Shown here: one piece after another, positions 17,270-26,195 of the stretch
Layout: every line of letters starts with the position of its first letter
Numbering within the stretch: the first letter of the stretch is position 1
Source: Viridibacillus soli
Lineage (GTDB): Bacteria > Bacillota > Bacilli > Bacillales_A > Planococcaceae
Direction of reading: 5' to 3'
Assembly: GCF_016612995.1 (NCBI RefSeq)
Contig: NZ_JAEOAH010000004.1
Coordinates: 124,001-188,000 of the forward strand
Length of the DNA stretch: 64,000 nt
Notes under the pieces: generated by a model
The model's input: the letters and a program-made list of their open reading frames with translations, nothing else
What the model was told of the DNA's origin: nothing
The model's database searches: none
Made by a program: the position numbers and the translations under genes

Positions 17270-17680
17270 TTAATCGTTGTCTTCCTTCGTTTGAGAAGAA
17301 GATTTATAAGGGGAGAAAAACGGATTATATAAATTGAAAAACTGATCCAACATTTTTTGATAATGGCTCAGTGATCCCGCCCATACCTCCAAATACTGTT
17401 CACCGGCTTCGGTAATTGAATAAATGCGTTTTGCAGGACCGCCTGACGAAACGTCCCATTCGGAGGAAACCAAAGCATCTTTTTCAAGTTGTCGTAGCAT
17501 ACGGTAAAAATTTCCTTGATCAACTGATTCGATTCCAAATTGCGCAATCTTCTCCATTAATTCATAGCCATGGCTATTCCAATCGCGTAAATGTAACAAC
17601 ATAATTGGTATAAGGAAATTTTTAGGTGTACCCATATTTGTTGTTTTGCTTTTTTTCGTTTGTTCTTGTTTGGATTCCAA
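17270..17680 (-). CDS. phaQ: PHA-responsive PadR-type repressor PhaQ
   Basis: 136 residues with a PadR winged helix: KNFLIPIMLLHLRDWNSHGY, ESVDQGNFYRMLRQLEKDAL and the wing SSEWDVSSGGPAKRIYSITE. This is the repress_PhaQ pattern, in which the protein binds PHA or granules and leaves DNA. It is followed by phaP on the same strand. Its upstream region is shared with the divergent phaRBC side, 610 bases away. Confidence 0.88.
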   Translation of the reverse strand: MESKQEQTKKSKTTNMGTPKNFLIPIMLLHLRDWNSHGYELMEKIAQFGIESVDQGNFYRMLRQLEKDALVSSEWDVSSGGPAKRIYSITEAGEQYLEVWAGSLSHYQKMLDQFFNLYNPFFSPYKSSSQTKEDND

Positions 17681-18250
17681 GTTTAGCCACCTACCTAGTT
17701 TAAAAATACTTATACATGTAAATTACACCTATATGTTTATAATGTCAAGTAAAGGAAATTAAGGTAAATTATTTTAAAATACCATCAAATTATTCCATAA
17801 ACCCAAAAATCGTTTTATGATTTAACTCAAAATAAGTAATGATTGTATGTATTTAGTGCTACATCGTTATCTTAAACAATTAATTTAATGAAAAATAAAA
17901 ATGTACCTTTACAAAAAATTGTAAAGTGGCAGTGACCAAACAACCTAAAGTACCAATTTACGGAGGTGCATTTTCATAGATAAACAGTTTGAACTGCTTC
18001 ACTATCATAACTATAAAACAGTTGTTTATGTAAGAGAGGGTTGCCGGACCATTTATCAGGTTCATATTCAGCTTATATGACTAAGAAGGGAAATACTAAT
18101 CATCAATTTACTTATATTCCATTTTATGTTTGTTCACGAAATGGACATTTTTGTTTTGAAAATGGTTAAGAAACTCTTTTTTTAATATCCTTTTTAAGGG
18201 ATTTTTAGTATTTTTGGTGTGGTTAATTCTGTAATAAAAAAGGTAATTTA
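17681..18250. other. phaQ-phaR intergenic region with a degraded frame
   Basis: Between the divergent PHA operons. A broken plus-strand frame (about 17945-18168) reads ELLHYHNYKTVVYVREGC, a shift, then AYMTKKGNTNHQFTYIPFYV and stop; it looks like a remnant of an unknown gene. The remainder is AT-rich. Confidence 0.4.
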
Positions 18251-18259
18251 TGCTATAAT
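18251..18259 (+). promoter_or_regulatory. Extended -10 promoter of phaRBC
   Basis: TGCTATAAT (TG-n-TATAAT) 32 bases before the phaR ATG; no strong -35. AAAGGAGGTGA precedes the start. Confidence 0.6.
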
Positions 18260-18290
18260 TGGATAAGTAATTAAAAGGAGGTGATTTCTA

Positions 18291-18800
18291 ATGACGCAAA
18301 AAACCCCATTTGAACCTTTTACGATGTGGAAGGATATGTATGAAAAAACTGAAAAGGCTTGGCATGATGTCATTCAGGATACGCTTGGAAAAGAATCTTT
18401 CTCTGAAGGATTAGGGCAAATTCAATACAGTTATTTACAATACCATGAATTGGTTAATAACTTGACTGAAGCCTATTTTAAACAAGCAAATATTCCAACA
18501 CGTGATGAAATCGCAAATGTCGCTTCGCTTGTCATCAATTTAGAAGGAAAGATCGATAATATGGATGATCAATTATATGAAAATAGTGAAACGATGAATA
18601 AAGATATTAACCAATTGAAGCGCACTGTTAGTAACTTGGATAAAAAATTCGACAAGGTGTTGGAGGCTTTAGCAACGCTTGAGAAAAAAATCCAAACAGG
18701 AGATGCCATGGTTGTAACGGAAACCGCAAATATACAACCAGAGGCAAAGTCAGCAACACAATCGACACAAGTAAAACCTGCAACAGATACAAAGAAATAA
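18291..18800 (+). CDS. phaR: Class IV PHA synthase subunit PhaR
   Basis: 169 residues. The N-terminus PFEPFTMWKDMYEKTEKAWHD and the long helical middle (coiled coil about residues 68-130) match PhaR, the small partner that activates PhaC in class IV synthases. The C-terminal 40 residues are low-complexity (T/Q/A/K rich). A strong AAAGGAGGTGA precedes the ATG. First gene of the phaR-phaB-phaC operon. Confidence 0.9.
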   Translation: MTQKTPFEPFTMWKDMYEKTEKAWHDVIQDTLGKESFSEGLGQIQYSYLQYHELVNNLTEAYFKQANIPTRDEIANVASLVINLEGKIDNMDDQLYENSETMNKDINQLKRTVSNLDKKFDKVLEALATLEKKIQTGDAMVVTETANIQPEAKSATQSTQVKPATDTKK

Positions 18801-18850
18801 TGATTGATTCTCATTTTTATATCATTTAAGAATTAGGAGTGAATTAAATT

Positions 18851-19633
18851 ATGGTACATTTGCAGCCAAACGTTTTAGAAAGAACAAATTATGTAAAGCC
18901 ACTTGAAGGAAAAGTTGCGGTTGTCACAGGTGGATCACGTGGCATTGGTGCGGAGATCGCGAAGGTGTTAGCAAGAAATGGAGCACGAGTTGCGATTAAC
19001 TATCAAAATAGTTCGGATAAAGCGAATGCCATCGTCAATGAAATTGAACAAGAAGGTGGCACTTCATTTGCATTCAAGGCAGATGTAATGGTGGCGGATA
19101 ATGTCCATAAATTTATTGAGGAAGTCTTAGAACGCTACGGCAAAATTGACATACTTATCAATAATGCTGGAATTACAAGAGACAGAACATTCCGGAAAAT
19201 GAAATTAGAAGAATGGGAAGAAGTAATTGATGTCAATTTAAATAGTGTATTTAAGACGACATCTGAAGTAATCAATCATATGCTTGAACAGAAATCTGGC
19301 CGAATTATCAACATCAGTTCAATAATAGGTCAAGCCGGCGGATTCGGCCAGACAAATTATGCTGCTTCTAAAGCTGGATTACTAGGATTTACGAAATCAC
19401 TAGCGCTAGAGACGGCAAAGAATGGTATTACAGTGAATGCTATTTGTCCTGGTTTCATCGAAACAGAGATGGTTGCTGCGATGCCGGAAGATGTGAAAGA
19501 CTCTATTATTGCCAAAGTGCCAATGCGACGTTTAGGTCAAACCGATGAAGTGGCGGATACGGTTTTATTCCTTATAAACTCGAGCTATATTACCGGTCAG
19601 GAAATAAATGTAAATGGTGGCTTGTATATGTGA
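18851..19633 (+). CDS. phaB: Acetoacetyl-CoA reductase PhaB (SDR)
   Basis: 260 residues. Rossmann motif TGGSRGIG at residues 26-33, NNAG at 104-107, and the catalytic Ser157, Tyr170 and Lys174 (SS..., NYAASKAG). It reduces acetoacetyl-CoA to (R)-3-hydroxybutyryl-CoA with NADPH. The first 17 residues before LEGKVAVVTG are an extension also found in PHA-locus reductases of Bacillus. Located between phaR and phaC, which fixes the assignment. Confidence 0.92.
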   Translation: MVHLQPNVLERTNYVKPLEGKVAVVTGGSRGIGAEIAKVLARNGARVAINYQNSSDKANAIVNEIEQEGGTSFAFKADVMVADNVHKFIEEVLERYGKIDILINNAGITRDRTFRKMKLEEWEEVIDVNLNSVFKTTSEVINHMLEQKSGRIINISSIIGQAGGFGQTNYAASKAGLLGFTKSLALETAKNGITVNAICPGFIETEMVAAMPEDVKDSIIAKVPMRRLGQTDEVADTVLFLINSSYITGQEINVNGGLYM

Positions 19634-19637
19634 CAAA

Positions 19638-19668
19638 TGGAAAGGGCTTCCTAGAGAAGCTCTTTTTA
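19638..19668 (+). terminator. Hairpin with T run between phaB and phaC
   Basis: AAAGGGCTTC-ctaga-GAAGCTCTTTTT: a 10-bp stem (one G-U) and T tail, 30 bases before the phaC start. It may act as a partial terminator or an RNA-stability element. Confidence 0.6.
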
Positions 19669-19697
19669 TAAGTGGACGATATTGTAGGAGGGATCGC

Positions 19698-20786
19698 ATG
19701 ATGAATGTTGGTACGAAAGAATTAGAAGATTGGATCAACCATTTGCAAGGAGATTCTAAGAATAGCTTTAATCGCTTCAAACGTTTGACAGAAGTGATAA
19801 CGACTGAACCTGAACCTCAAGTTGGCCAGACACCAAAAGAGGTAATCTGGACAAAAAACAAAACAAAACTATATCGTTATCAACCTGCAATGAAGAAAAC
19901 GAATAAAGTTCCGATTCTCATGATTTATGCACTGATCAATAAACCCTATATATTGGATCTTTATCCGGGCAACAGCTTAATCGAGCATTTGACTAATCAG
20001 GGGCATGATGTTTACTTATTAGATTGGGGCACAGCTGGCTATGAAGACCGAAATATGAAACTAGACGATTATATATTAGATTATATACCGCGTGCTGTAA
20101 AAAAAGTGCTTCAGACTTCTGGGGCGAAAGAAATCTCTCTTTTAGGCTATTGCATGGGAGGTACAATGACGGCTATTTTCACTGCACTACATCCGCAATT
20201 GCCAATTCGAAATCTTATTTTAATGACGAGTCCAATTGATTTTGAAGATGCTGGACACTATTCAAATTGGTTAGATAAACGATACTTCCATTTAGATAAA
20301 TTGGTTGATACGCTTGGTAATGTACCTTTTGAAATGATTGATTATGGCAATAAACTGCTAAGTCCAATTTCGAATGTATATGGACCATACATCAGCCTAG
20401 CAGATCGTGTAGATAATGAAAATTTCGTATTAAACTGGAAGCTCATGCAAAAATGGCTCAACGATGGGATTCCGTTCCCAGGTGAATCATACAGACAGTG
20501 GATTGGAGAATTTTATCAAGAAAATAAATTAATCAGAGATGAACTCTATATTCGCGGACACAAAGTCGAACTATCCAACATTAAAGCCAATCTGTTAAAT
20601 ATTTCAGCATCACGTGATAATATTGTTCTACCGCAACAGATTGAGCCGCTCAATGATAAAGTTTCCAGCAAAAATAAAACACTACACCGCGTAGATACCG
20701 GTCATGTATCTGTTGTAGCGGGACGAAAAGCAATTAACGAAATCCATCCGTTCATTGAAAACTGGTTGCGCGAAGCATCCGTGTAA
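19698..20786 (+). CDS. phaC: Class IV PHA synthase catalytic subunit PhaC
   Basis: 362 residues from ATG 19698 (GGAGGGATCGC upstream), the length typical of Bacillus PhaC. The lipase-like box is GYCMGG with nucleophile Cys152; Asp307 (SASRDNIV) and His336 (DTGHVS) complete the triad. Conserved LLDWGTAGYEDRNMKLDDYI surrounds the substrate tunnel. It polymerises (R)-3-hydroxyacyl-CoA at the granule surface and needs PhaR. Last gene of the operon; strong terminator at 20862. Confidence 0.95.
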   Translation: MMNVGTKELEDWINHLQGDSKNSFNRFKRLTEVITTEPEPQVGQTPKEVIWTKNKTKLYRYQPAMKKTNKVPILMIYALINKPYILDLYPGNSLIEHLTNQGHDVYLLDWGTAGYEDRNMKLDDYILDYIPRAVKKVLQTSGAKEISLLGYCMGGTMTAIFTALHPQLPIRNLILMTSPIDFEDAGHYSNWLDKRYFHLDKLVDTLGNVPFEMIDYGNKLLSPISNVYGPYISLADRVDNENFVLNWKLMQKWLNDGIPFPGESYRQWIGEFYQENKLIRDELYIRGHKVELSNIKANLLNISASRDNIVLPQQIEPLNDKVSSKNKTLHRVDTGHVSVVAGRKAINEIHPFIENWLREASV

Positions 20787-20861
20787 CGATGTTGGTTCCA
20801 GTAGTCAAGCTCGCAGAAATAGACACTAAAATAATTGTGCATTAAGTACATTTAAAATCCA

Positions 20862-20916
20862 TAGTCAGAAAGACAGATGGTGATTGTTGCCCAGTCTTTT
20901 CTGGCTACTTTTTTTT
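20862..20916 (+). terminator. Terminator of phaRBC
   Basis: TAGTCAGAAAGAC pairs with GTCTTTTCTGGCTA and is followed by an eight-T run. Confidence 0.85.
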
Positions 20917-21309
20917 GAGGTCATCCACTTATAACGGCAACTTTCTTTAATACACTTTTGGCATTACATTGCCTGTCTACATAAGCAGCTTACAAGATTA
21001 ATTGATCACTTTTTGATGCTTTTGACAAATAATCAATAACTGACACCTGAGGAAGACTTACAGCAATAGAAAAAATGGAGAACGGTTTGAGTTATTAGGC
21101 AAATTACATGATGAAAATTTTGATCCCAAAATATCAAAAGAAATAATGGTTGAATTGAGATATAGGATTTATACTCTGGATATTTTGAGGACTATCCTAA
21201 CGCGCTTAACTTTTGTTTAGGGGGTAATTACACTGTTATTAAACGAATGGGCAGAAATGGCTGAAATAAAAAAACGAATACAACAAGTTTGCTGTACTCG
21301 TCTTTTATG
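20917..21309. other. Intergenic with a degraded fragment
   Basis: About 21068-21190 reads NRKNGERFELLGKLHDENFD and on to RYRIYTLDILR without a start, probably a gene scrap. Near 21272-21300 a short frame overlaps the end of the next minus-strand gene. Nothing else recognised. Confidence 0.35.
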
Positions 21310-21549
21310 TTAATCAACTTCTTTTAGCATTTTTTCAATAACGTTTAAGCGTTCATTGAGATCGTCTATACGTTTTTGTAATAACACTGTATTTTCCCTT
21401 TCTAGTTGTAATTTTTCGTTTGCACGTTTTTCACTACGTTTAAAAGCCTTATAGGTAACAAAAATAATGATGATAGGGATAATCGCAAAACCTAACGTGA
21501 ATACTGTTACAATAATATCCCCCAAGTTAAAAACTGTTGTTTCACTCAT
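21310..21549 (-). CDS. Small membrane protein with coiled-coil tail
   Basis: 79 residues: one long hydrophobic segment (IIVTVFTLGFAIIPIIIIFV) and a charged coiled-coil C-terminus (LQKRIDDLNERLNVIEKMLK). It sits 19 bases downstream of an ArsR-type gene, so the two form an operon. A near-copy of its tail survives as a fragment at 34320. Function unknown; regulator plus small membrane protein pairs are common in Bacilli. Confidence 0.6.
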   Translation of the reverse strand: MSETTVFNLGDIIVTVFTLGFAIIPIIIIFVTYKAFKRSEKRANEKLQLERENTVLLQKRIDDLNERLNVIEKMLKEVD

Positions 21550-21568
21550 TGTAAGAATCCCCTTTGTG

Positions 21569-21889
21569 TTAGTTTTTCTTTTTCATCGTTAATGAAGGTG
21601 CGAGTGCGTGAATCATTTGTTCATTGATTTCAAATTGAACCGGATTAAGCATATAGTATTTGGCTGCTTTTCCACTTTCTAAAATTTCCATATCACTTGA
21701 AACAAGCTTAGCCTCCTCTAACTTTTGTAAGTGAAGATAAAGAAGTGGTCTACTAATGCCTAATTCTCTCGCAAGCTGGCTTACATATTGCTTCCCTTCT
21801 GAAAGTACAGCAATAATTTTCAAACGTTGCTGATTTGATAAAGCTTCAAGGACAAGAAGTAATTCATCTCCAGAATTAAAATATATCAT
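21569..21889 (-). CDS. ArsR-type winged-helix regulator
   Basis: 106 residues with a clear winged helix-turn-helix: LEALSNQQRLKIIAVLSEG, SQLARELGISRPLLYLHLQK and wing SGKAAKYYML. No Cys pair typical of metal sensors, so the signal is unknown. ATG 21889 begins directly next to an inverted repeat TGTAAT-6-ATTACA on the upstream side, consistent with autoregulation. The downstream small membrane gene is probably its target. Confidence 0.8.
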   Translation of the reverse strand: MIYFNSGDELLLVLEALSNQQRLKIIAVLSEGKQYVSQLARELGISRPLLYLHLQKLEEAKLVSSDMEILESGKAAKYYMLNPVQFEINEQMIHALAPSLTMKKKN

Positions 21890-21890
21890 A

Positions 21891-21908
21891 TGTAATGATT
21901 TTATTACA
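21891..21908. promoter_or_regulatory. Operator-like inverted repeat at the ArsR-type gene start
   Basis: TGTAATgattttATTACA, a perfect 6-6-6 palindrome two bases from the start codon, followed by a further TAAT. Confidence 0.55.
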
Positions 21909-22222
21909 GGTAATGAATGGCGTCAACTTTTTTTCTATTAGGAGCTTTACTTCAAGAAAATGCATCTTGCCATTATGCTAAAATGAAATAGCTATTTTCT
22001 TGAAGAATTTTAGGGGTGATTCATGAAAAATAAGCTAACGACAGCTGAGGGAGTACACAAAGCAATGTTCCAAGAAATCAGGGTATAAAATCATTTTTTT
22101 CTTAATCGATTTTTAAGCTAGATCTCAAATAAATTCCCAATATCATTAAATATATGTCTTTCTCAAAGGTATTGCATAGTATGTTAAATATACGCTAAAT
22201 CATTTGAGAAAGGAGTTATATT
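21909..22222. other. Intergenic with a 21-codon frame
   Basis: ATG 22023 gives KNKLTTAEGVHKAMFQEIRV and then a stop, with AGGGGTG upstream; it reads like the N-terminus of a lost gene. No further support. Confidence 0.3.
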
Positions 22223-23572
22223 TTGGAGAGGACAAAGCTTACAGGGCGAATTGTTACCCCTGAAGATTCTGAATATGAACAGGCAAGAATAAATAACAAT
22301 TTAAGCATTCCAAAATTCCCGAGTAAAATTGTATTCTGTCAAAAAACTAAAGATGTATTAAATGCATTGAGGTGGGTAAGGGAAAATAACGAAGCATTCC
22401 GGATACGAAGTGGTCGGCATAGCTATGAAAATTATTCATTAGTCAATGGTGGTCTAATTATTGATGTCAGTGAAATGGATAAAATTACGATTGACCATAA
22501 AGGCATGACGGCAAGAATAGAAGCCGGTGCTGGAATAGGCAAAGTATATAAAAAGTTATGGAAATATGGCATGACCATTCCAGCAGGAACCGAAAGCAGT
22601 GTGGGTATTGTTGGTCTTACACTCGGTGGAGGAATAGGGATGTTAACACGACCATTCGGACTTACTTGTGATAATCTGATTGAAATCGAAATGGTAAGAG
22701 CAAGTGGACATAAAGGTGCAGAACTAATTAAAGCAAACAAGAATGAAAATAGTGATCTATTTTGGGCTTGTCGTGGGGGCGGTGGCGGAAACTTTGGTAT
22801 TGTCACTTCCCTAACATTTAAACTGCACAATATTTCAAATGTATCTCTCTTCTCAGTTTCATGGAAGTGGAAGGATTTCGAGGCTGCCTTTGATGCATGG
22901 CAAAATTGGGCACCTCAAACGGATGAAAATTTAACTACACAAATTGAATTAAAATCAAAAGAAGCGGGCGAAATCATTTCTCAAGGGATATTTGTTGGAT
23001 CTGCATCCAAGTTAAAGAAACTGCTACGGCCCATAACGACTGCCGGCTCACCAACAAGTGTATGGGTAAAGGAAGTTCCATACATTGAAGCTGTGAGATT
23101 CTTTGACGTACCAAGTGGAAACCAACCAGCACTTCGTAAGAGATCAGGCTCTTTTATTGAAAAACCTTTCCCACCTAAAGCAATCAATAGGATGAAGCAT
23201 TTATTAGCAAATGCTCCAAATCGAAATTCGAGTATTTGGCATCAATCTCTTGGCGGTACAGTAAGCAAGATTACCTCACATGACACGGCTTACTATTATA
23301 GGGACGCCATCATTGCCCAGGAGTACCTTACTACATGGGAAAGTTCTGAAGAAGAAAAGCAAAATATTAGGTGGATAGAAGAATTAAGAAATACATTGTC
23401 ATCTTTCACAACTGGTGACTATGTGAATTTCCCGGATCAGTATATTAAAAATTGGCCAATAGCATACTATGGAAAAAATTTTAACAGGCTTCGAGAAGTG
23501 AAAACAAAATATGATTCATTCAATCTATTTAAATTCCCTCAAAGTATCCCTCCCTATAATAGATGGATTTAA
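22223..23572 (+). CDS. FAD-linked oxidoreductase, berberine-bridge (BBE) type
   Basis: 449 residues from a TTG start with GAAAGGAG seven bases upstream. FAD-binding PCMH features: FRIRSGRHSYEN (conserved RHSYE, His for covalent flavin), AGAGIGKVYKKLW, LTLGGGIGMLTRPFGLTCDN and CRGGGGGNFGIVTSL. The C-terminal BBE domain ends YVNFPDQY...YYGKNFNRLREVKTKYD. This is the family of YgaK/CotQ-like oxidoreductases in Bacillus. Substrate unknown. It is monocistronic with a terminator at 23620. Confidence 0.9.
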   Translation: MERTKLTGRIVTPEDSEYEQARINNNLSIPKFPSKIVFCQKTKDVLNALRWVRENNEAFRIRSGRHSYENYSLVNGGLIIDVSEMDKITIDHKGMTARIEAGAGIGKVYKKLWKYGMTIPAGTESSVGIVGLTLGGGIGMLTRPFGLTCDNLIEIEMVRASGHKGAELIKANKNENSDLFWACRGGGGGNFGIVTSLTFKLHNISNVSLFSVSWKWKDFEAAFDAWQNWAPQTDENLTTQIELKSKEAGEIISQGIFVGSASKLKKLLRPITTAGSPTSVWVKEVPYIEAVRFFDVPSGNQPALRKRSGSFIEKPFPPKAINRMKHLLANAPNRNSSIWHQSLGGTVSKITSHDTAYYYRDAIIAQEYLTTWESSEEEKQNIRWIEELRNTLSSFTTGDYVNFPDQYIKNWPIAYYGKNFNRLREVKTKYDSFNLFKFPQSIPPYNRWI

Positions 23573-23619
23573 TTAGTGAATAATTAAAGCGTTCAATAAA
23601 AGACAGAAGGGCATTTCCG

Positions 23620-23650
23620 AACCTTATCTTGTGTAGATAAGGTTTTTCTT
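23620..23650 (+). terminator. Intrinsic terminator
   Basis: AACCTTATCT-tgtgt-AGATAAGGTT followed by TTTC. Confidence 0.8.
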
Positions 23651-23744
23651 GAATTTAGTAGAAAACTGTTTACATTTATTGGCGAATTATTTTATGCATT
23701 TATGAGAGTGAGAAAGACATTTCAGTAGAGAATAGAAGTAGATA

Positions 23745-23849
23745 AGCAACAAACAACCCTACTTCAGCAACAAACCGACTAAGTTAAGCAACAATCACCC
23801 CAACTTCAGCAACAAACCCACCAATTTGAGCAACAAACAACTAAATTTG
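23745..23849 (+). repeat. Tandem array, five 21-bp units
   Basis: Five exact-length units starting AGCAACAAAC (third unit AGCAACAATC), e.g. AGCAACAAACCCACCAATTTG. The units differ mainly in bases 11-21. One frame is open across all five (SNKQPYF / SNKPTKL / ...) but it has an upstream stop and no start codon. Confidence 0.85.
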
Positions 23850-24022
23850 CATGAATATCGATAAAAAGCTAACCTTAAATGAAGGAAGACTGCGTGCTTG
23901 CATTTGCAACAGTATTTACAGCAAAATCGATATTCAAATGAATTTAACTGGCTAATAAAATCAAAGAGTTCCTATTTGAAGTAGCACGAAACAAATCAAT
24001 TGAACTGGTTGGAAATGGTCGG

Positions 24023-24319
24023 ATGAAGCGTTTGATGACGGGTGATGAAAAGTTACTGGAGAAAGCGCAAAAGATGGTTACCGCATTTGTTGAAGATAAA
24101 TTACGCTATCCGTCTTCCACATTGTCTCTCTTGTCTGTTGAGCTAGCAACTTTTGCAAATGCTCGTGAAGTGCATATGCAGGGAGCAGAAGCTGAAGAAG
24201 TGGTTAGAGAACTGCAAACAACATACAGATCACATGATGTCTGGATGCAAGAGCACATATTAGATTGTCAACTTTCCGTGCAAATTTGCCAACTGAACTG
24301 CATAATGTGGATGAAGTGA
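24023..24319 (+). pseudogene. C-terminal fragment, possibly of a YyaL-like thioredoxin-domain protein
   Basis: 98 residues (EKLLEKAQKMVTAFVEDKLR, YPSSTLSLLSVELATFANAREV) resemble the C-terminal alpha/alpha barrel end of DUF255/YyaL proteins, where a 'YPS..' run is followed by a 'kEv.v.G' strand. The upstream 130 bases hold more broken frame. There is no ribosome binding site at the ATG. The family match is tentative. Confidence 0.35.
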
Positions 24320-24350
24320 AAAAGCACTCGGGAAAATAAGAAAAGTGAGG

Positions 24351-24383
24351 AAAAGGATGTAGCTAAAATACATCCTTTTTTAT
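24351..24383 (+). terminator. Intrinsic terminator
   Basis: AAAAGGATGTA pairs with TACATCCTTTTTT. Confidence 0.8.
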
Positions 24384-24429
24384 TTTCTGATATCTGGTAA
24401 AGTTAGATTAAAACTAGAGGTGTTTAACA

Positions 24430-24627
24430 ATGGAGTTTTTCACATTCTTTATACTAGCGCCATTATTTGGGGCATTATGCATAGACAATATGCTAAAATT
24501 CATGAAAAATCTTCAACATAAAAAAAGTACGCACAATGCGAGGATTTTGGCTATGGTGTTTATGTTTTTATGTATTTTATCATTAGCATTTGGTGTGGTT
24601 GCTTTCTGTTTGGATAGTCGTTTTTAA
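24430..24627 (+). CDS. Small two-helix membrane protein
   Basis: 65 residues: helix one FFTFFILAPLFGALCI, short basic loop KFMKNLQHKKS, helix two LAMVFMFLCILSLAFGVVAF. ATG preceded by AGAGGTG. Unknown family. Confidence 0.55.
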   Translation: MEFFTFFILAPLFGALCIDNMLKFMKNLQHKKSTHNARILAMVFMFLCILSLAFGVVAFCLDSRF

Positions 24628-24751
24628 TATGGAAATATAATATCATTGATCAAAATAATCAGAAGGAATAGGGAGAGATTGACAGATCAATATATGGAGG
24701 AAACGAGTTGGACTGCACTTTTATTAGCAATAGGAGGGAAGGAGAAATCGT

Positions 24752-25168
24752 ATGGAAAAAATGTTGTTAATGTCACACTGTGTCTTTCCGACCGCGGATA
24801 TATTAAAAACTGCAAATTACTATGAACAAAAAATGGGGTTTAATGCCGAACATTATATGGACTCAGAAGAACCTCATATTTGTTTATATCGTGATTCAAC
24901 CGAAATTATTTTAACATCGTCAATCGGACAAGAAGTAATTCCAAATAGAAATTTATATGGTTATGGATATGATGCATACTTCATTACAGACAATCAAGAA
25001 GTACTTCAAGAAGAATTCCGTAACGCCGGTGTGAAAATAGTACGTGCATTATCTAATACTGATTATAATAATAAAGAATTTGTGATTGAAGATATTGATG
25101 GCAGATGGATAGGATTTGGAATAAAAAAAGCTTTAAAAAATTGGGTCTTCACCATAACATGTACTTGA
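24752..25168 (+). CDS. VOC/glyoxalase-superfamily protein
   Basis: 138 residues with the VOC beta-alpha-beta pattern: N-terminal VFPTADILKTANYYEQKMGF, middle PHICLYRDSTEIILT, second half YDAYFITDNQEVLQEEFRNA and the final FVIEDIDGRWIGFG. The metal-ligand Glu or His of lyase members is not obvious. Such proteins range from glyoxalases to bleomycin-binding proteins. ATG with GGAGGGAAGGAG upstream. Confidence 0.75.
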   Translation: MEKMLLMSHCVFPTADILKTANYYEQKMGFNAEHYMDSEEPHICLYRDSTEIILTSSIGQEVIPNRNLYGYGYDAYFITDNQEVLQEEFRNAGVKIVRALSNTDYNNKEFVIEDIDGRWIGFGIKKALKNWVFTITCT

Positions 25169-25339
25169 CGAAATAGTTGTCTATTTCTCCATCTTGTCAA
25201 TCTCTTTGTTTTTAAGAAATTGCTGAGAATCCACAGTATCTTGAGATGATTGTAATTTTAACAAGAACAGATTTTGGTATTGAACCAAAAAATTGTACTC
25301 TTCATTTAAAAATGGTTTTTAGATGAAGAAGAAACCTGG

Positions 25340-25366
25340 AAAAAGGACAGCAAACATGTCCTTTTT
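25340..25366. terminator. Intrinsic terminator
   Basis: AAAAAGGACA-gcaaaca-TGTCCTTTTT between convergent genes. Confidence 0.75.
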
Positions 25367-25390
25367 ATTTTGATGAATTAGAGTCTACTG

Positions 25391-25957
25391 TTAAAATCTG
25401 CTTTTCAATAAGGAATACATATTCGTATCATAAGGATCGCCATTTTGATACATATAGTTCTTTAAAATACCTTCTTTTTCGAATCCTAATTTTGTTAATA
25501 ATGTATTAGATGCTTTATTTTCAATAAAAACCACCGCTCCAATACGAGTTAAATCTAGAACGTTAAAGCCATAGGATACAACTTCAGTAACCGCTTCCGA
25601 TGCATAGCCCTTACCCCAGAAATCGGGATGAAGATCGTAGCCTATTTCTGCTCTTTTATGCATTGAAGACCAAGCGTTAAATCCGATTGTTCCTATTAAC
25701 CCAGCGTGATGTTTTAATTCAATTCCCCATCTAATACCGCGTTTATCTTGATAATTTTTCGCAAATGCATTAACTAATTGTTCTGCTTGTTCAATATTTG
25801 TCAATGCTTCCATACCGTAATAACGAATAACGTCATTTCTTGAAAAGTAATCGAAAATTGCAGGTTTATCATCTTTTATGATTTCTCTTAAGACTAGTCT
25901 TTCTGTTTCTAAAATTGGAAACAATTTTTCCATCCCCTTTAAATATAATGATGACAT
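25391..25957 (-). CDS. GNAT acetyltransferase, RimJ/RimL type
   Basis: 188 residues. LETERLVLREIIKDD at the start, YDLHPDFWGKGYASEAV (acetyl-CoA loop) and VVFIENKASNTLLTKLGFEK (motif B) are the hallmarks of RimJ/RimL acetyltransferases, which modify N-termini or small amines. The true start is uncertain: ATG 25957 has no clear site, and ATG 25933 abuts AAAGGGG. Confidence 0.88.
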   Translation of the reverse strand: MSSLYLKGMEKLFPILETERLVLREIIKDDKPAIFDYFSRNDVIRYYGMEALTNIEQAEQLVNAFAKNYQDKRGIRWGIELKHHAGLIGTIGFNAWSSMHKRAEIGYDLHPDFWGKGYASEAVTEVVSYGFNVLDLTRIGAVVFIENKASNTLLTKLGFEKEGILKNYMYQNGDPYDTNMYSLLKSRF

Positions 25958-26120
25958 GAAGCGGCTTCTAATAATATATTCTCATTAAATACAATAATAG
26001 TAAATAATTCATTTAGTTGGATTGTGGAAAATATGTAAAGAGAAAACGCCATATTAAAATTTCTAGACAAGGGGTATAGCTGTATTTATAGTGACGTGAA
26101 TAATTTTATATATAAGAGTT

Positions 26121-26177
26121 AAGTGAACTTGACTTCAATTAAGGTGTCAAGTAGACTTGGTGTAAAGTTAACTTTAC
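26121..26177. promoter_or_regulatory. Three AAGTnnACTT operators upstream of the XRE gene
   Basis: AAGTGAACTT (26121-26130), AAGTAGACTT (26149-26158) and AAGTTAACTT (26165-26174, in the 16-bp palindrome GTAAAGTTAACTTTAC). They precede the regulator's ATG by 19-75 bases. Confidence 0.65.
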
Positions 26178-26195
26178 TCGAAAGATGGAGCGAAA

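Noticed and set aside
23745-23849. CRISPR-like repeat array
   Set aside because: The units are directly tandem with no spacers, 21 bp long, and no cas gene is nearby.
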